DNA from: Pogostemon cablin
Lineage: Eukaryota > Streptophyta > Magnoliopsida > Lamiales > Lamiaceae
Length of the DNA: 64,000 nucleotides
Direction: 5' to 3'
Assembly (NCBI GenBank): GCA_023678885.1
Contig: CM042982.1
Coordinates: 9,238,001 to 9,302,000 of the forward strand
The notes below the pieces were generated by a model. That model worked only from the letters and a program-made list of their open reading frames with translations. It had not been told where the DNA came from and did not search any database. Shown piece after piece: positions 22,335-33,029 of this stretch. The position numbers were made by a program, and so were the translations under genes. The stretch's first letter is position 1. Every line of letters begins with the position of its first letter.

Positions 22335-22730
22335 GTGTTTGAGATCTCCGCCGGATCTGAGTCGGAGTTACACAGATCTGGGATCCCGAGTGTGGATCCG
22401 GTCTGTCTGTTTCCCGAATCAACTGATGATAGTATGGGGCTAGTCGAAGGGAGCGTCAGAGGAAGCCAGTACACAGTGGTGCCGGAGACGGAGTTATCTG
22501 AACCTGTGGAGTCTTCCGAGGTGGTGGAGGACTCCGACTTGGAGAAAGAGACCGCCGGACCCCCCCGCCGACCCTATGTTTTCCCGCGAAACCGAAGGCA
22601 CTCCGCCGTCTCCCTTCCGGCCAGAAGGTCTAGCCTGTTAGATAAAGAGGACAGGGGGACTGATGAGGAATTCATATACAGATGGCTGTGTATGTTGATT
22701 CCTGCATGGGGGTACATTTCTATCCTTTGA
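22335..22730 (+). CDS. Doubtful ORF of unknown function
   Basis: A 131-residue acidic frame, rich in Ser and Glu, running through SESTDD-like and EPVESSEVVEDSD stretches to a basic PRNRRHS patch and a hydrophobic WLCMLIPAWGYI end. I recognise no family. In its favour are a more balanced base composition and an upstream leader-like stretch (CT run and AAACCCTAGCC motifs). Against it are an equally long frame on the other strand, no clear splice partners, and a satellite array starting about ten bases after the stop. It could be a host gene fragment, or the untranslated or gag-adjacent part of a retroelement. Confidence 0.25.
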   Translation: MFEISAGSESELHRSGIPSVDPVCLFPESTDDSMGLVEGSVRGSQYTVVPETELSEPVESSEVVEDSDLEKETAGPPRRPYVFPRNRRHSAVSLPARRSSLLDKEDRGTDEEFIYRWLCMLIPAWGYISIL

Positions 22731-22739
22731 GGCCTACCT

Positions 22740-23345
22740 TTAATTGCTTTTCCGTTCAGTGTGTTGGCCCTATGAGGCATTACATGCTTTAATTGGTTAT
22801 CCATGCTATGTATTTTCTCTGTGAGGCATATTATTGGTCACACTTGCTATATGTTGGCCTTGTGAGGCCTCTAATTAATTATCCATGCTATTTGTTGGCC
22901 CTGTGAGGCATATTAATGATCATGCATGCTGTGTGTTAGCCCTGTGTGGCCTGTAAGTGTTTATTCCATGCTGTCTTTGCCCTGTGAGGCATATTATTGG
23001 TCACACATGCTTTATGTTGGCCCTGTGAGACCTCTAATTGATTATTCATGCTATTTGTTGGCCATGTGAGGCATATTATTGATCATGTATGCTATGTGTT
23101 GGCCCTGTGAGGCCTGTAAGTGCTTATTCCATGTTGTCTTTACCCTGTGAGGCATATTATTGGTCACACATGCTTTATGTTGGCCCTGTGAGGCCTCTAA
23201 TTGATTATCCATGCTATTTGTTGGTCCTGTGAGGCATATTATTGATCATGCATGCTGTGTGTTGGCCTTGTAAGTGCTGTAAGTGCTTATCCCATGTTGT
23301 CTTGGCCCTGTTAGGCATATTATTGATCACACAAGCTTGCTTGTT
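22740..23345 (+). repeat. 163-bp higher-order satellite (four ~41-bp subunits)
   Basis: The GTGAGGCATATTATTGGTCA start of the unit recurs at 22821, 22984, 23147 and 23310, exactly 163 bp apart each time. Each 163-bp unit contains four diverged subunits of about 41 bp built around TTGGCCCTGTGAGGC, alternating between GGCATATTATTG, GGCCTCTAATTG, GGCATATTATTGATC and GGCCTGTAAGTGCTTATTCC. Units are most alike at the same position within the higher-order repeat, so the 163-bp unit was amplified after the subunits diverged. Confidence 0.9.
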
Positions 23346-23349
23346 TATT

Positions 23350-23720
23350 GTAGGGAAAAATTAGCCCCATGAGGATACTATTCCGAGGGCTAATTCTCAG
23401 GTGATCTTTTTAGGCTGACCCAATGAGGATATTATTTCGAGTATTAATTTTCCCATTTCCCTATTGTTTAAGTGTCACCATTAGGTTTCTTAATCTAATT
23501 AGGAGACCTGTACCCAATGAGGATATTATTTCGAGGGTTAATCTTTCCATATTAGTCCCTTTAAGTGGTATCTCTAGTCCCTCATGATGAAGTTCAGTGT
23601 CACCATTAGGGTTTATCGACCTATTTAGGAGGCCAAAATATTTTTGGATATTTTGTTGGCAACCAATAGGCACTATAAGCCTTTTTAGGAGACTAAGCTC
23701 GATGATGAAATTACATTCTG
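23350..23720 (+). repeat. Second repeat type, GAGGATATTATTTCGAG
   Basis: Following the satellite, CCCAATGAGGATATTATTTC and its variants occur near 23366, 23421 and 23515, each followed by CGAGGGTTAAT-type sequence. AGTGTCACCATTAGG occurs near 23470 and 23611, and TTTTTAGGAG-type segments near 23632 and 23683. This is an irregular array of about 95-150 bp units. I see no gene. Confidence 0.7.
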
Positions 23721-24035
23721 AGAGCACAACTAATATTTCCTCCAATGTCATTTAAATATGATATTGTTTACAGCCTAAACAACACTCACCCAACAAAATA
23801 TAATACATGATCCATTATTTATGCTGTAAACAACTTAAACTATCAGTCTAAGACACCTTATACCCATAACCCTTTCTCATACACTGTTCTTAGTAGCCAT
23901 AAACCAAAATGAGATCACCATTACCCAATAATCAAACACTTAATACTTCCACTAGCTCTGAAATGTCATACACCATTTGGTATAGAGTCTGTTCTTCAAC
24001 CAACTTGTCTATGCAGCCTTTAACCAAATCAGGAT

Positions 24036-25259
24036 TGATAAGTCATATTTTAGCATGATTATTTGGTGGTATTAAAGTCTATTTGATTTAATTATATATT
24101 TTTATGTGCTAATATTGACTTATATTATTTTTGGGAGATAATTATTTTAATTATATGAATTGATGTGGAAACATGTTATTAAAGGAGCAAATAAGGAAAT
24201 ATATCTTCCACATATATTTAGGATTGGATCTCTCCAATATCATGTGGAGAAGGCACGATAAATTAGATAACAAGAAAAGAGGAGATCTTAAGATATTTTT
24301 GAAAGCACAAATAAGGAAAGAGATCAAGAGAAATGAGGAAAAGATATGATTTGATTTTTGGGGGCTGTAATACACGATTTTGGCAGGGAGAATGAACGTG
24401 AAGTGAAAAAGCAGAAAAGAAACAGGATCGTTTCTCCCTTCCCAAGGCAAATTGGCGTGAATTCAAGAATCAATCAGTTTTTATTATTTTTTAATTTTGT
24501 TTTTGCTATGAACATGCGGGGCTAATCCCCTTATCTAGTTTAGGATATGTGAACCTCCCGTTGAATTTTAGTTTAATTATTTAGAGTTTTTCATTGAATC
24601 TTGTGTGCAAATTTATTCTATTACATGCTTTGATATTCTTAATTGTTGTTTAATAATTATTTTAGTCTGATCAACTATTTAATTGTTAAACTACTGAATG
24701 TTATTCCATGAACTACAATCCGTAATTATTGTAGAAATTGGATTAAGTAACAAATAGATATTATTCCCTCGAGGTGTTATAAGATCTAGGTTGTATGATA
24801 CCTAACCGGATTTCATAGCCTAGTAATCCTATGTTTAGAGTCTTAATGCATCTATGAGTTCGAATTCATAGGGTCACTCATAGATAGTTCAATTTAGTGG
24901 TCGTACCCTAGTTGATGAATATAAGAACATTGGGGTTGATTGGTCGTACCGTCAATCTAGGAATTTGAGTTTGCACATTAGGCTAGATGTTTAATTTAAA
25001 TAATTAATTAATTTAGTAAATGGGAGGGGATCGACATCCTAAACTAAGCTTTTATCACTTGATTAATCTTATAATTAATTTTCTTCTGCTTTGTTACTTA
25101 AGAATTGAATTAATTTTACTTTTGTTATTTTCGATTTGTCACAATCAAAATCCCCCCTTATTTATTTTAATCATTTTGAACACTAAGATTTAATTAAAAT
25201 TCATTATACTCTCTTGGGTTCGACCCGTACTTGCCATTATACTAAGTATTTTAGTAAGT
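24036..25259 (+). repeat. 5' LTR
   Basis: Starts TGATAAGTCATATTTTAGC and runs to TATTTTAGTAAGT. It matches 34823-36013 along its whole length. It contains the long A/T-rich stretch near 24480 that is missing from the 3' LTR. Both copies include GTGAACCTCCCGTTGAATTT and CTCTTGGGTTCGACCCGTAC. Confidence 0.9.
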
Positions 25260-25384
25260 CGGAAATAAATTATATTTTAGTAAGTAAAATTGAATTTTGT
25301 TAAAATTTTATGTTTCTGACTGCATTTATACAGCATCTGGAATTTTTTCAAAATTTTCTGGAATATTTAATTTTTTCAGCTACA

Positions 25385-25409
25385 CTGACACTGAACCCTT
25401 TAGTGTCAG
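25385..25409 (+). repeat. Hairpin copy 1 (in the 5' untranslated part)
   Basis: Arms CTGACACTGA and TTAGTGTCAG around a 5-nt loop ACCCT. The single departure from perfect pairing is a G opposite T, which would still pair as G-U in RNA. AAG follows directly. The same hairpin recurs at 27091 and 29708. Confidence 0.85.
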
Positions 25410-25682
25410 AAGACCCCTATTTTTGAAATTTTTTCTGTGAATGATTACTCGATCTTCTGGTAAAAAATAGCTTGAATACATACTAGAAATCGAGATAACT
25501 GCTCGGAGGTTGAGAAAGGAGTCCCGAAAGAGGAAGGAAACAAGTTCGTCCACTGACGAAACTGCCGAAAACCTTACCGAACTTGAACTTGCAGTTGGTC
25601 CACTTCATCTTGAGAGGAGAATTCTGATTTCTCTGATTTGGAGGAAGAAGATACTGCAGACTCTGAGTCGAGAGAGGAAAAC

Positions 25683-27130
25683 ATGGCTGGAAATGAGGAA
25701 AAAACTTTGAATGAATTGGCAAATCTGAACGAAGTCCATCAGCCACTATGCATTAACTTTCCTGCGATTACTGATAATACTGTTTTTGAATTGAAATCGG
25801 GATTGATTCACTTACTTCCTGATTTCCATGGTCTTTCAGGTGAAAATCCTCACAAGTCCTTGAAGGAGTTCTCGGTTGTATGCATGAGCATGAAACTAAA
25901 TGGAGTGACGGAGGAACAAGTCAAGCTTAGGGCATTCCCCTTTGCAATAAAGGACATGGCGAAGGATTGGTTGTATTATCTCCCTTTTTGATCGATAAAT
26001 ACATGGGTGGAGATGGAGAAATTGTTTCTCCAACTTACTTTCCGGCCACTAGAGTTGTTGTCTTGCGTAAGGAGATATCTGGAGCTCGTCAGATGCAAGG
26101 GAAGAGTTTACATGAGTATTGGAAGAGGTTTAAATGCCTCACATCAGCATGCCCCCCAACATCAAATAAGCGACCAGTTGCTATTGCAATATTTCTATGA
26201 AGAGTTGTCGATCATGGATCGAAACATGCTTGATGCTGCTAGCGGTGGAGCTTTTATGATGAAAACACCTACTGCTGCTAGAGACTTGATTGCTAGCATG
26301 GCTGCCAACACTCAACAGTTTGGCACACGTGATCCATCGGTTAGGGAAGTGAAGGAGGTCCATGATTCTAAGTTGGAGGAAACTTTGAACAAGTTGACAC
26401 TTGCTTTGGAGAATCTTGCTAAAGGAAAAGAGGTAAACCCTCCATCTTGTCAATATTGTTTAACTAACGATCACTCTACTCTTGATTGCAGGGTTACACC
26501 TAGTGAGGAGCAAGTAAACGCCATGGGGCGACCCTATGATCCCTTCTCTCAAACCTACAATCAGGGTTGGAGAGATCATCCTAATCTTAGGTATGGAAGT
26601 GGACAAGGAGGAAATAGTGTGCCACAATAGTTTCAAGAGCAGAGAGTGGTGAATAGGCAACAAAATTATCCTCAAGATGGTGGAAATCGCCAACAAGGTG
26701 GTTAAAGTTCCGGAGCTTTATTTGAGGAGATGATGAAAGAGTTGGCTGCCAGCAATCTCAAATTCCAAGAGATGACACATTCATCCATTCAGGACTTGAA
26801 GATGACAACTCAATCGTCAATCCGGAACTTGGAAAATCATGTAACCCAATTGGCTACAACTTTAGGCCAGATACAGGCTCAAAATAGTGGAAAGTTGCCT
26901 TCACAAACGAAGGTTAATCCTAAGAATGTGAGTGTCATTACACTGCGGAGTGGGAAACAGTTGGAGGAGGTTGTACCACCCAAAAAGCCTGACCAAGTCC
27001 TGGAAAAAGATGATGCAGAATCTTCTGGAGCAGTGGAGGATCAGATCGATCAGTTTGGGGCAGGAAAATTTGATGTTCAGAAACGTAACACTGACACTGA
27101 ACACATCAGTGTCAGAAGGTCTAAAAAAAT
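25683..27130 (+). pseudogene. Retrotransposon gag, broken
   Basis: The frame starts MAGNEEK and passes through the Ty3 gag core (ENPHKSLKEF, LRAFPFAIKDMAKDWLYYLP), which forms the particle in the cytoplasm. A TGA follows at 25989-25991. Homology then shifts frame near 26035 (YFPATRVVVLRKEI, LHEYWKRFK), returns near 26158 (HQISDQLLLQYFYEEL, MLDAASGGA), and reaches a zinc knuckle with C-x2-C-x4-H-x4-C spacing near 26448-26489. In-frame stops follow at 26628-26630 and near 26702. The later part is coiled-coil-like (MMKELAASNLKFQEM and SIRNLENHVTQLATTL) and ends in a LRSGK motif before the linker to protease. Typical Athila gag-linker order, no longer translatable as one protein. Confidence 0.85.
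27091..27115 (+). repeat. Hairpin copy 2 (gag-protease linker)
   Basis: Perfect 10-bp arms CTGACACTGA and TCAGTGTCAG with a 5-nt loop ACACA; AAG follows. It lies in the linker between the coiled-coil part of gag and protease. Confidence 0.9.
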
Positions 27131-27172
27131 CAGGTTAAAAATTCTAACCCTATTCCTTTTAATATTAACCAT

Positions 27173-27874
27173 TTGTCTTTTCCAAGTAAGTTTAGGAAGC
27201 CAGACACCACTGAAAATGATAAACAATTACTTGAGGTGTTTCGGAAAGTAGAGATCAATTTACCTCTCCTTGAGGCGATTAAGCAGATTCCGAGATACGC
27301 CAAGTTCTTGAAGGAGTTGTGCACCAATAAGAAGAAGTTGAAAGGAGATGAAAAAGTGGTGATGGGAGAAAACATTTCAACTGTCTTCCAGCGAACGTTA
27401 CCTCAGAAGCGCAAGGATCCTGGCATGTTTGTGGTTCCTTGCAAGTTTGGGAATTTTAAGGTGGAGAGGGCCATGTTAGACCTAGGAGCTTCTATTAATG
27501 TGATGCCTCGATCGGTGTTTGAAAAGATGGGTATGGGAGAGTTGAAAAAGACTGGAGTTGTCATCCAGCTTGCTGATCGAAGCCATGCATACCCAGATGG
27601 AGTCATTGAGGATGTTCTCATTCAGGTAGACAAACTCGTATTCCCTGCTGATTTTTATGTGTTAGAAATGAATGACCACCCATCGAATTCTACTCCGATT
27701 TTGTTGGGGAGACCGTTCCTCAACACTTCATGCACTAAAATAGATGTGGGTGAAGGTACTCTCACGATGGAATTTGATGGGCAGATCATTAAATTTAACA
27801 TATATGATGTTATGAAATATCCTGATAATGCTAACCTGCTTTCTGTTGTGAGTACTATTGAGCATATTATCTAG
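27173..27874 (+). pseudogene. Retrotransposon aspartic protease region, ends in a premature stop
   Basis: The frame holds the Athila-type retropepsin that cuts the polyprotein. The active-site block is RAMLDLGASINVMP near 27470-27510, with flap-region residues after it and the C-terminal hydrophobic GRPFLNTS segment (ILLGRPFL). This frame is the same one used by RT and RNase H downstream. The TAG at 27872-27874 interrupts what should be a continuous pol polyprotein. The catalytic Asp is present. The upstream helix-rich part (FRKVEINLPLLEAIKQIPRY) is the usual linker of this family. Confidence 0.85.
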
Positions 27875-27931
27875 GAACACTTCGAGCTCAATAGTAGGGA
27901 TGCACTAGATGCGATCAATGAACAGGGAATC

Positions 27932-29640
27932 ATGAAGGAAGATGCTGAAATATGGGATAATGAGGAGCTGAATCACTATGTCAATGCTTTGCATAGTTCT
28001 TCTCAGAGATCGAACATCGTAGATGTAGCTTCTGTTAAATTGTCTGACATTTTTCCAAAAATTCTTTCATCTATAGTGCAGGCACCAAAGCTGGAGTTAA
28101 AGGCACTTCCTGAGCACTTGAAGTATGCTTACTTAGGGCCGGATTCCACTTTACTGGTAATCATCTCGTCCAAGCTGACGGACGAACAACATAGGTCGTT
28201 GCTTAATGTGTTGAAGAGACATAAGACTGCTATTGGATGGACGATAGCGGACTTGAAGGGTATCAGTCCTGCGATTCATATGCATTGAATTCTGCTTGAG
28301 GATGATGCAAAGCCGTCTAGAGAAGCTCAGCGCCGGTTGAATCCACCCATGATGGAGGTGGTAAAGAAGGAGGTGTTGAAACTTCTGTGTGTGAGGATCA
28401 TTTATCCCATCTCAGATAGTAAGTGGGTTAGTCCAACACAAGTAGTGCCAAAGAAATCAGGAGTGACTATGGTTGAGAATGACAATGGTGATATGGTTCC
28501 GACACGTTTGCAAATGGGTTGGAGAGTATGCATGGACTACCGCAAGCTTAATAACATGACTAGAAAGGATCATTTCCCTTTACCCTTCATTGATCAAATA
28601 TTAGAAAAGCTTGCAGGTAATTCTTATTATTGTTTTCTTGATGGTTTATCTAGTTATTTTCAGATTGCTATAGCTCCCGAAGATCAGGAGAAAATAACCT
28701 TCACATGTCCCTTTGGGACATTTGCATGTCATCGGTTACCTTTCGGGCTTTGCAACGCACCTGCCACATTTCAAAGGTGTATGGTAAGTATTTTTTCTGA
28801 ATTTGTGGGTAATATAATTGAGGTCTTTATGGATGACTTTAATGTCTATGGAGAATCTTTTAATAGTTGCCTTGGAAATCTTGAATTGATTTTGAAAAGA
28901 TGTGTAGAGACGAACCTTGTTTTGAATTGGAAAAAGTGTCACTTTATGATTGAACAAGGTATTGTTTTAGGTCATTTCATTTCAAAGAATGGGATTGAAG
29001 TTGATAAGTCTAAGGTGGACCTTATATCTGCATTGCCTTACCCCGCATCTGTGCGGGAAGTTCGTTCTTTTCTTGGTCATGCAGGTTTCCATCGAAGGTT
29101 TATCAAGGATTTTTCAAAGATAGCCAAGCCACTATGAGAGTTATTGCAAAAAGATGTGAAGTTTGAGATGAATGAGGCCTGCAAGAAAGCTTTTGATAAG
29201 TTGAAGGAGTTGCTAACTACACCACCCGTGATTCAACCGCTGGATTGGAGTTTGCCTTTTGAGATAATGTGTGATGCTAGTGACTATGCCGTTGGAGCAG
29301 TGTTGGGGCAATGAGTGGACAAGGCTGCACATGTGATCTACTATGCTTCAAAAACCTTGGATAATGCTCAAGCCAACTACTCCACTATGGAAAAAGAACT
29401 CCTAACTGTGGTTTTTGCTCTAGAAAAATTTCGATCTTATTTATTGGGTACTAAAGTCACTGTTTTCTCTGATCATGCAACTCTTCATTATCTCATGACG
29501 AAAAAGAAAGTAAAACCTCGATTGATTCGGTGGATTTTGTTGTTTCAAGAGTTCGACTTGGAAATTAAAGACAAAAAGGGATCAGAGAATCTAGTGGTCG
29601 ACCACCTAAGCCGGCTGATTAGAGAAGAAGATGAGCAAAA
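27932..29640 (+). pseudogene. Reverse transcriptase and RNase H, broken by stops
   Basis: Continues the protease frame. The RT begins near 28289 after a TGA (28286-28288), with fingers VCMDYRKLNNMTRKDHFPLP, the FLDGLSSYFQIAI block, GTFACHRLPFGLCNAPATFQ and the catalytic VFMDDFNVYG (near 28830-28860). The thumb and connection end at GHAGFHRRFIKDFSKIAKPL with a TGA at 29135-29137. RNase H follows with its catalytic CDAS Asp, a TGA at 29312-29314 just after VLGQ, then MEKELL (Glu) and SDHATL (Asp). All catalytic acids seen are intact; only stop codons break the domains. Confidence 0.9.
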
Positions 29641-29707
29641 AATTCTTAAAAAATTCCCAGATGAACAGCTGCTGGCCGTTCTGCAAAATCTGGAAATTTC
29701 GAATCAA

Positions 29708-29732
29708 CTGACACTGAACCCTTCAGTGTCAG
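29708..29732 (+). repeat. Hairpin copy 3 (RNase H-integrase linker)
   Basis: Perfect arms CTGACACTGA and TCAGTGTCAG around loop ACCCT; AAG follows. Here it is read in frame as LTLNPSVSEG, between RNase H and the integrase zinc region. Confidence 0.9.
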
Positions 29733-29911
29733 AAGGCTTTGTTCCATGGTTTGCGGATTTGGCGAATTTTCTAACTTCCCATCAGTTTCCAGACTATATG
29801 AGTAAGGTAAAACGTGACAAACTCCGTAGTGATGCCAAGTATTACATGTGGGATGATCCGTATCTGTGGAAATATTGTTCCGATCAAGTGATAAGAAGGA
29901 GTGTTCCTTAA

Positions 29912-30969
29912 ATTGAATTTCTTTCAAAACTTGCCTTTTGCCATAGTCATGCATGTGGTGGTCATTTTGGTTTTAGGAGAACTGCTTTCAAAGTGCTTGA
30001 GTGTGGATTTTATTTGTCGATACTGTTTAAGGATACTTATGAATTTTGCAAGTCTTGTGATAGATGCCAACGTGTAGGAAATATTTCTCAATGAAATGAA
30101 ATGCCCCAGAACCCTATAATTGTTTATGAGATTTTTGATGTGTGGGGATGAATTTTATGGGACCATTTCCTTCTTCGTTTGTTTTTACTTGCATATTACT
30201 TGCTGTTGATTATGTATCAAAGTGGGTGGAAGCAAAGGCCACCCGAACTAATGATTCTAAAGTGATTGCAGGTTTCCTTCAATCTAACATCTTTTGTAGG
30301 TTTGGAATTCCTCGAGCCATCATCAGTAACAAGGGCACGTATTTTTGCAATCGAACGGTGGAAGCGCTTCTGCGCAAGTATTCGGTGTTTCATAAAACTT
30401 CCACTTCATACTATCCCCAAACGAGGGGTCAGGCGGAAGTATCCAACCGTGAGATCAAGAGAATTTTCTAGAAGATGGTTAATCCGTCTAGGAAGGATTG
30501 GAGCTCACGTTTAGAGGATGCATTATGGGCCTATCGAACGGCCTATAAGATACCGATTGGCATGTCCCCGTATCAAATTACTTATGGAAAGCCATACCAC
30601 CTACCTGTGGAGCTTGAGCATAAAGCGTGGTGGGCAATCCAGAAGTGCAACATGGATTATGACAAGGCCGGAGAGCAAAGGAATTTCCAATTGCAAGAAT
30701 TGGAAGAATTGAGGAATGAGGCTTATGAAAATTCAGTCATTTATAAAGCTAAAAAAAAGCCATTTCATGATGCAAGAATATCAAGGAAAAATTTTAGCAT
30801 TGGGCAAAAAGTTTTACTTTATCATTCAAAGCTTAAATTATTTTCTGGTAAGTTACGTTCTCGCTGGATTGGACCATTTATTGTGACTAATGTTTTCCTC
30901 ATGGTGCAGTTGAGATACGAAGCGCAAATTCTGAAAAGAGTTTCAAAGTTAATGGGCACCAACTCATAG
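29912..30969 (+). pseudogene. Retrotransposon integrase, broken, with altered catalytic positions
   Basis: The HHCC zinc region (CHSHACGGHFG, then CKSCDRCQ) continues the pol frame after a TAA at 29909-29911 and meets a TGA near 30093. A one-base shift near 30141 moves the rest to another frame. In the DDE core, the position normally held by the first Asp reads Asn in GMNFMGPF, and the second reads Asn in IISNKGTYFCN; the Glu in RGQAEVSNRE is present. A TAG at 30469-30471 splits the core from the C-terminal domain (WAYRTAYKIPIGMSPYQ, then LYHSKLKLFSGKLRSRW). It would be inactive even if translated. Confidence 0.85.
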
Positions 30970-33029
30970 AATATCATGAAGGATTCCAGACGGTTGAGAT
31001 GGATCGAATGGAGGATGCGGTTTACAATTGATGAAAATACACCTTGCTTAAGTCGAGCCAACGACAATAAAAAAAGGCGCTGATTGGGAGACAACCCAAT
31101 TTTCTTATTTTATTTTATTTTTATTGATTTTATGTTATTCTATTCTATTTTTTTTTCAATAAGGTGTCTGATTGTTCAATTTTAATTTCTTGGGGTTGCA
31201 GATATATCAGTGGAACTTAATTGCTCAGACAAATTGAAATTTTATTTTCCAAGAAAGAAATAATCATTGGGCACAAAATTGCTTTGTTGATCTTATTTAA
31301 TTTTTTTGTGGCCCAACTAGTTTATACTTTATTTTTACAGAAAAGGGGCCCAACTTTATTAGCCCATTAAGTAATTGAATGAGCAAATAAAGGCCCAGGT
31401 CATATATTTGATCAAATTTTGAGAGGCCCTAATTTGTTTACCAGATTGAGAAAGTCCTACCTTCAATTTTCACTTCGTCAATTCCTGCTGCACCACATCA
31501 AGAGTTCACCACGGTAAATTTTGAATCCACTCCTTAAAAATTCTACCGTGAATCGCCTCCAACCATGGTGACGTTACGTTCCGGTACACGAGCAAAGAAG
31601 AAACAGTGGAGAGATGTTACAGCGGAACCATCGTGGGTGATGATCGTGTACCGCGACCCCAATCCTGCCACCGTCGGTTCTGTCCATGATGAATCACCTG
31701 CCACCGTCGGTTGTGCTGATGCAGAGATGCCCACCGCTGCTCAATCTGTTCCAGCCCCGTCTATGCCACCTTATCCCGATGTCGTCACATCCCCGAACGC
31801 GACCGTCAACAGGAGAGCTTCAGTCCGTTGAGCCGCCGCCGTTTAGGTGTACTCGACCCAATTTCTTATTCAGTTTCTCTTTTATACTTGCTTTTGCTTG
31901 GGGACAAGCACTTGTTTAGGTGTGTGAGGGATTCTATATGATAATTGGGTTTGAGTAATTATGTGAATATGCATTTTGGTAATTCTGCTGATTTTGGTAA
32001 GTTCTTGTGGCTGTATATACTTGATTTTGCTAGTTAGTCTTCGTTGTGGATATTGAATTTTGAGTCTGGGTGAATATTTGCTCAACTTCTTGTCTCGTGT
32101 CATGTTTTTGGTTGTCCTCTGAATTATGAGTTGATGTGGAGTTTGAAAATTTGAGGAATAAATTCTCTTGAGGTGATGAATGTGATGCATGATGGAGGGG
32201 GTAGCAATGATGTTGAGAAGCTATTGGAACTTGATATTCTTTGCAAGATTTTTGTGATTGTAGTGGCTGAATTTTTTTTGCGAATTTCATGGCCAATTAT
32301 ACCCAATTTTTATGAGCTTTTAATCCTTAACGAACTATCATCTATAAGCTCATATGAAATTTCTTTCTTGAGTGCATTGAATTTGAATTGCTCATTCTAG
32401 AACTTGCTCTTTTGAATGCATTTCAAGATCATGTCATTGGTTGTGTGTGATAAAATGATAAGGGCACTTAGGTTTAACTCTCTTGGCTTATATTGTCCCG
32501 CCTGATTATGAAAACTCTAGGGAAGCCACGTTGAGCCTAATCATTTTCTTTGAATTATGAGCACATAAATTAACTTTGAATTCCCTTTTCTTTCTTAAAC
32601 TCTTCCGTTTGAACCCTTCATTACTTTGCAATGTGTGAATCTTTTTGAAATACTTTATGGTTGGATTGATGATGAAGGAGGAGTTGAAAAAACTTGGAGA
32701 AGGAGAAAAGAAAAAAAGAAAGAAAATGAAGGAAGGTTGGATGAAAAAAAATGAAAAGAGACAAAATTCATTATGAAGAAAAAAAGAAAAAAAAGGAAAG
32801 AAAGGGACAAAGGAAACTGTTTGTTTTCGAGTTGCTGAAATTGTTTAGAAAACAGTAATTCTTTTAAGTGTGACACCTGCTGTTCCAAATGTTGAAAAGG
32901 AGCAGGTGTGGGGACATTATAAGTGCAAGAAAAGTTCTGTTGTGAAAAGGAAAATGTGAGGATAGTGAACGTTTTGATTTGTAGAAGATCACATGTTGTA
33001 AATGTTGACGCTTAGATCGTTTGGTTAAC

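Noticed and set aside
22226..22474. Minus-strand frame opposite the acidic ORF
   Set aside because: Shadow frame; the plus strand has the leader-like context, and even that ORF is doubtful.
25213..25228. GGTTCGACCC in both LTRs as a tRNA or SINE B box
   Set aside because: It lies in the conserved end of the LTR in both copies; no A box and no tRNA cloverleaf around it.
25260..25300. Primer-binding site after the 5' LTR
   Set aside because: I looked for a stretch complementary to a tRNA 3' end (including the TGGCGCC type usual in this clade) and saw none; it may be lost, or the LTR end may be shifted.
31565..31831. Envelope-like protein of the retrotransposon
   Set aside because: Too short, with no signal peptide or transmembrane segment; left as an unassigned remnant.
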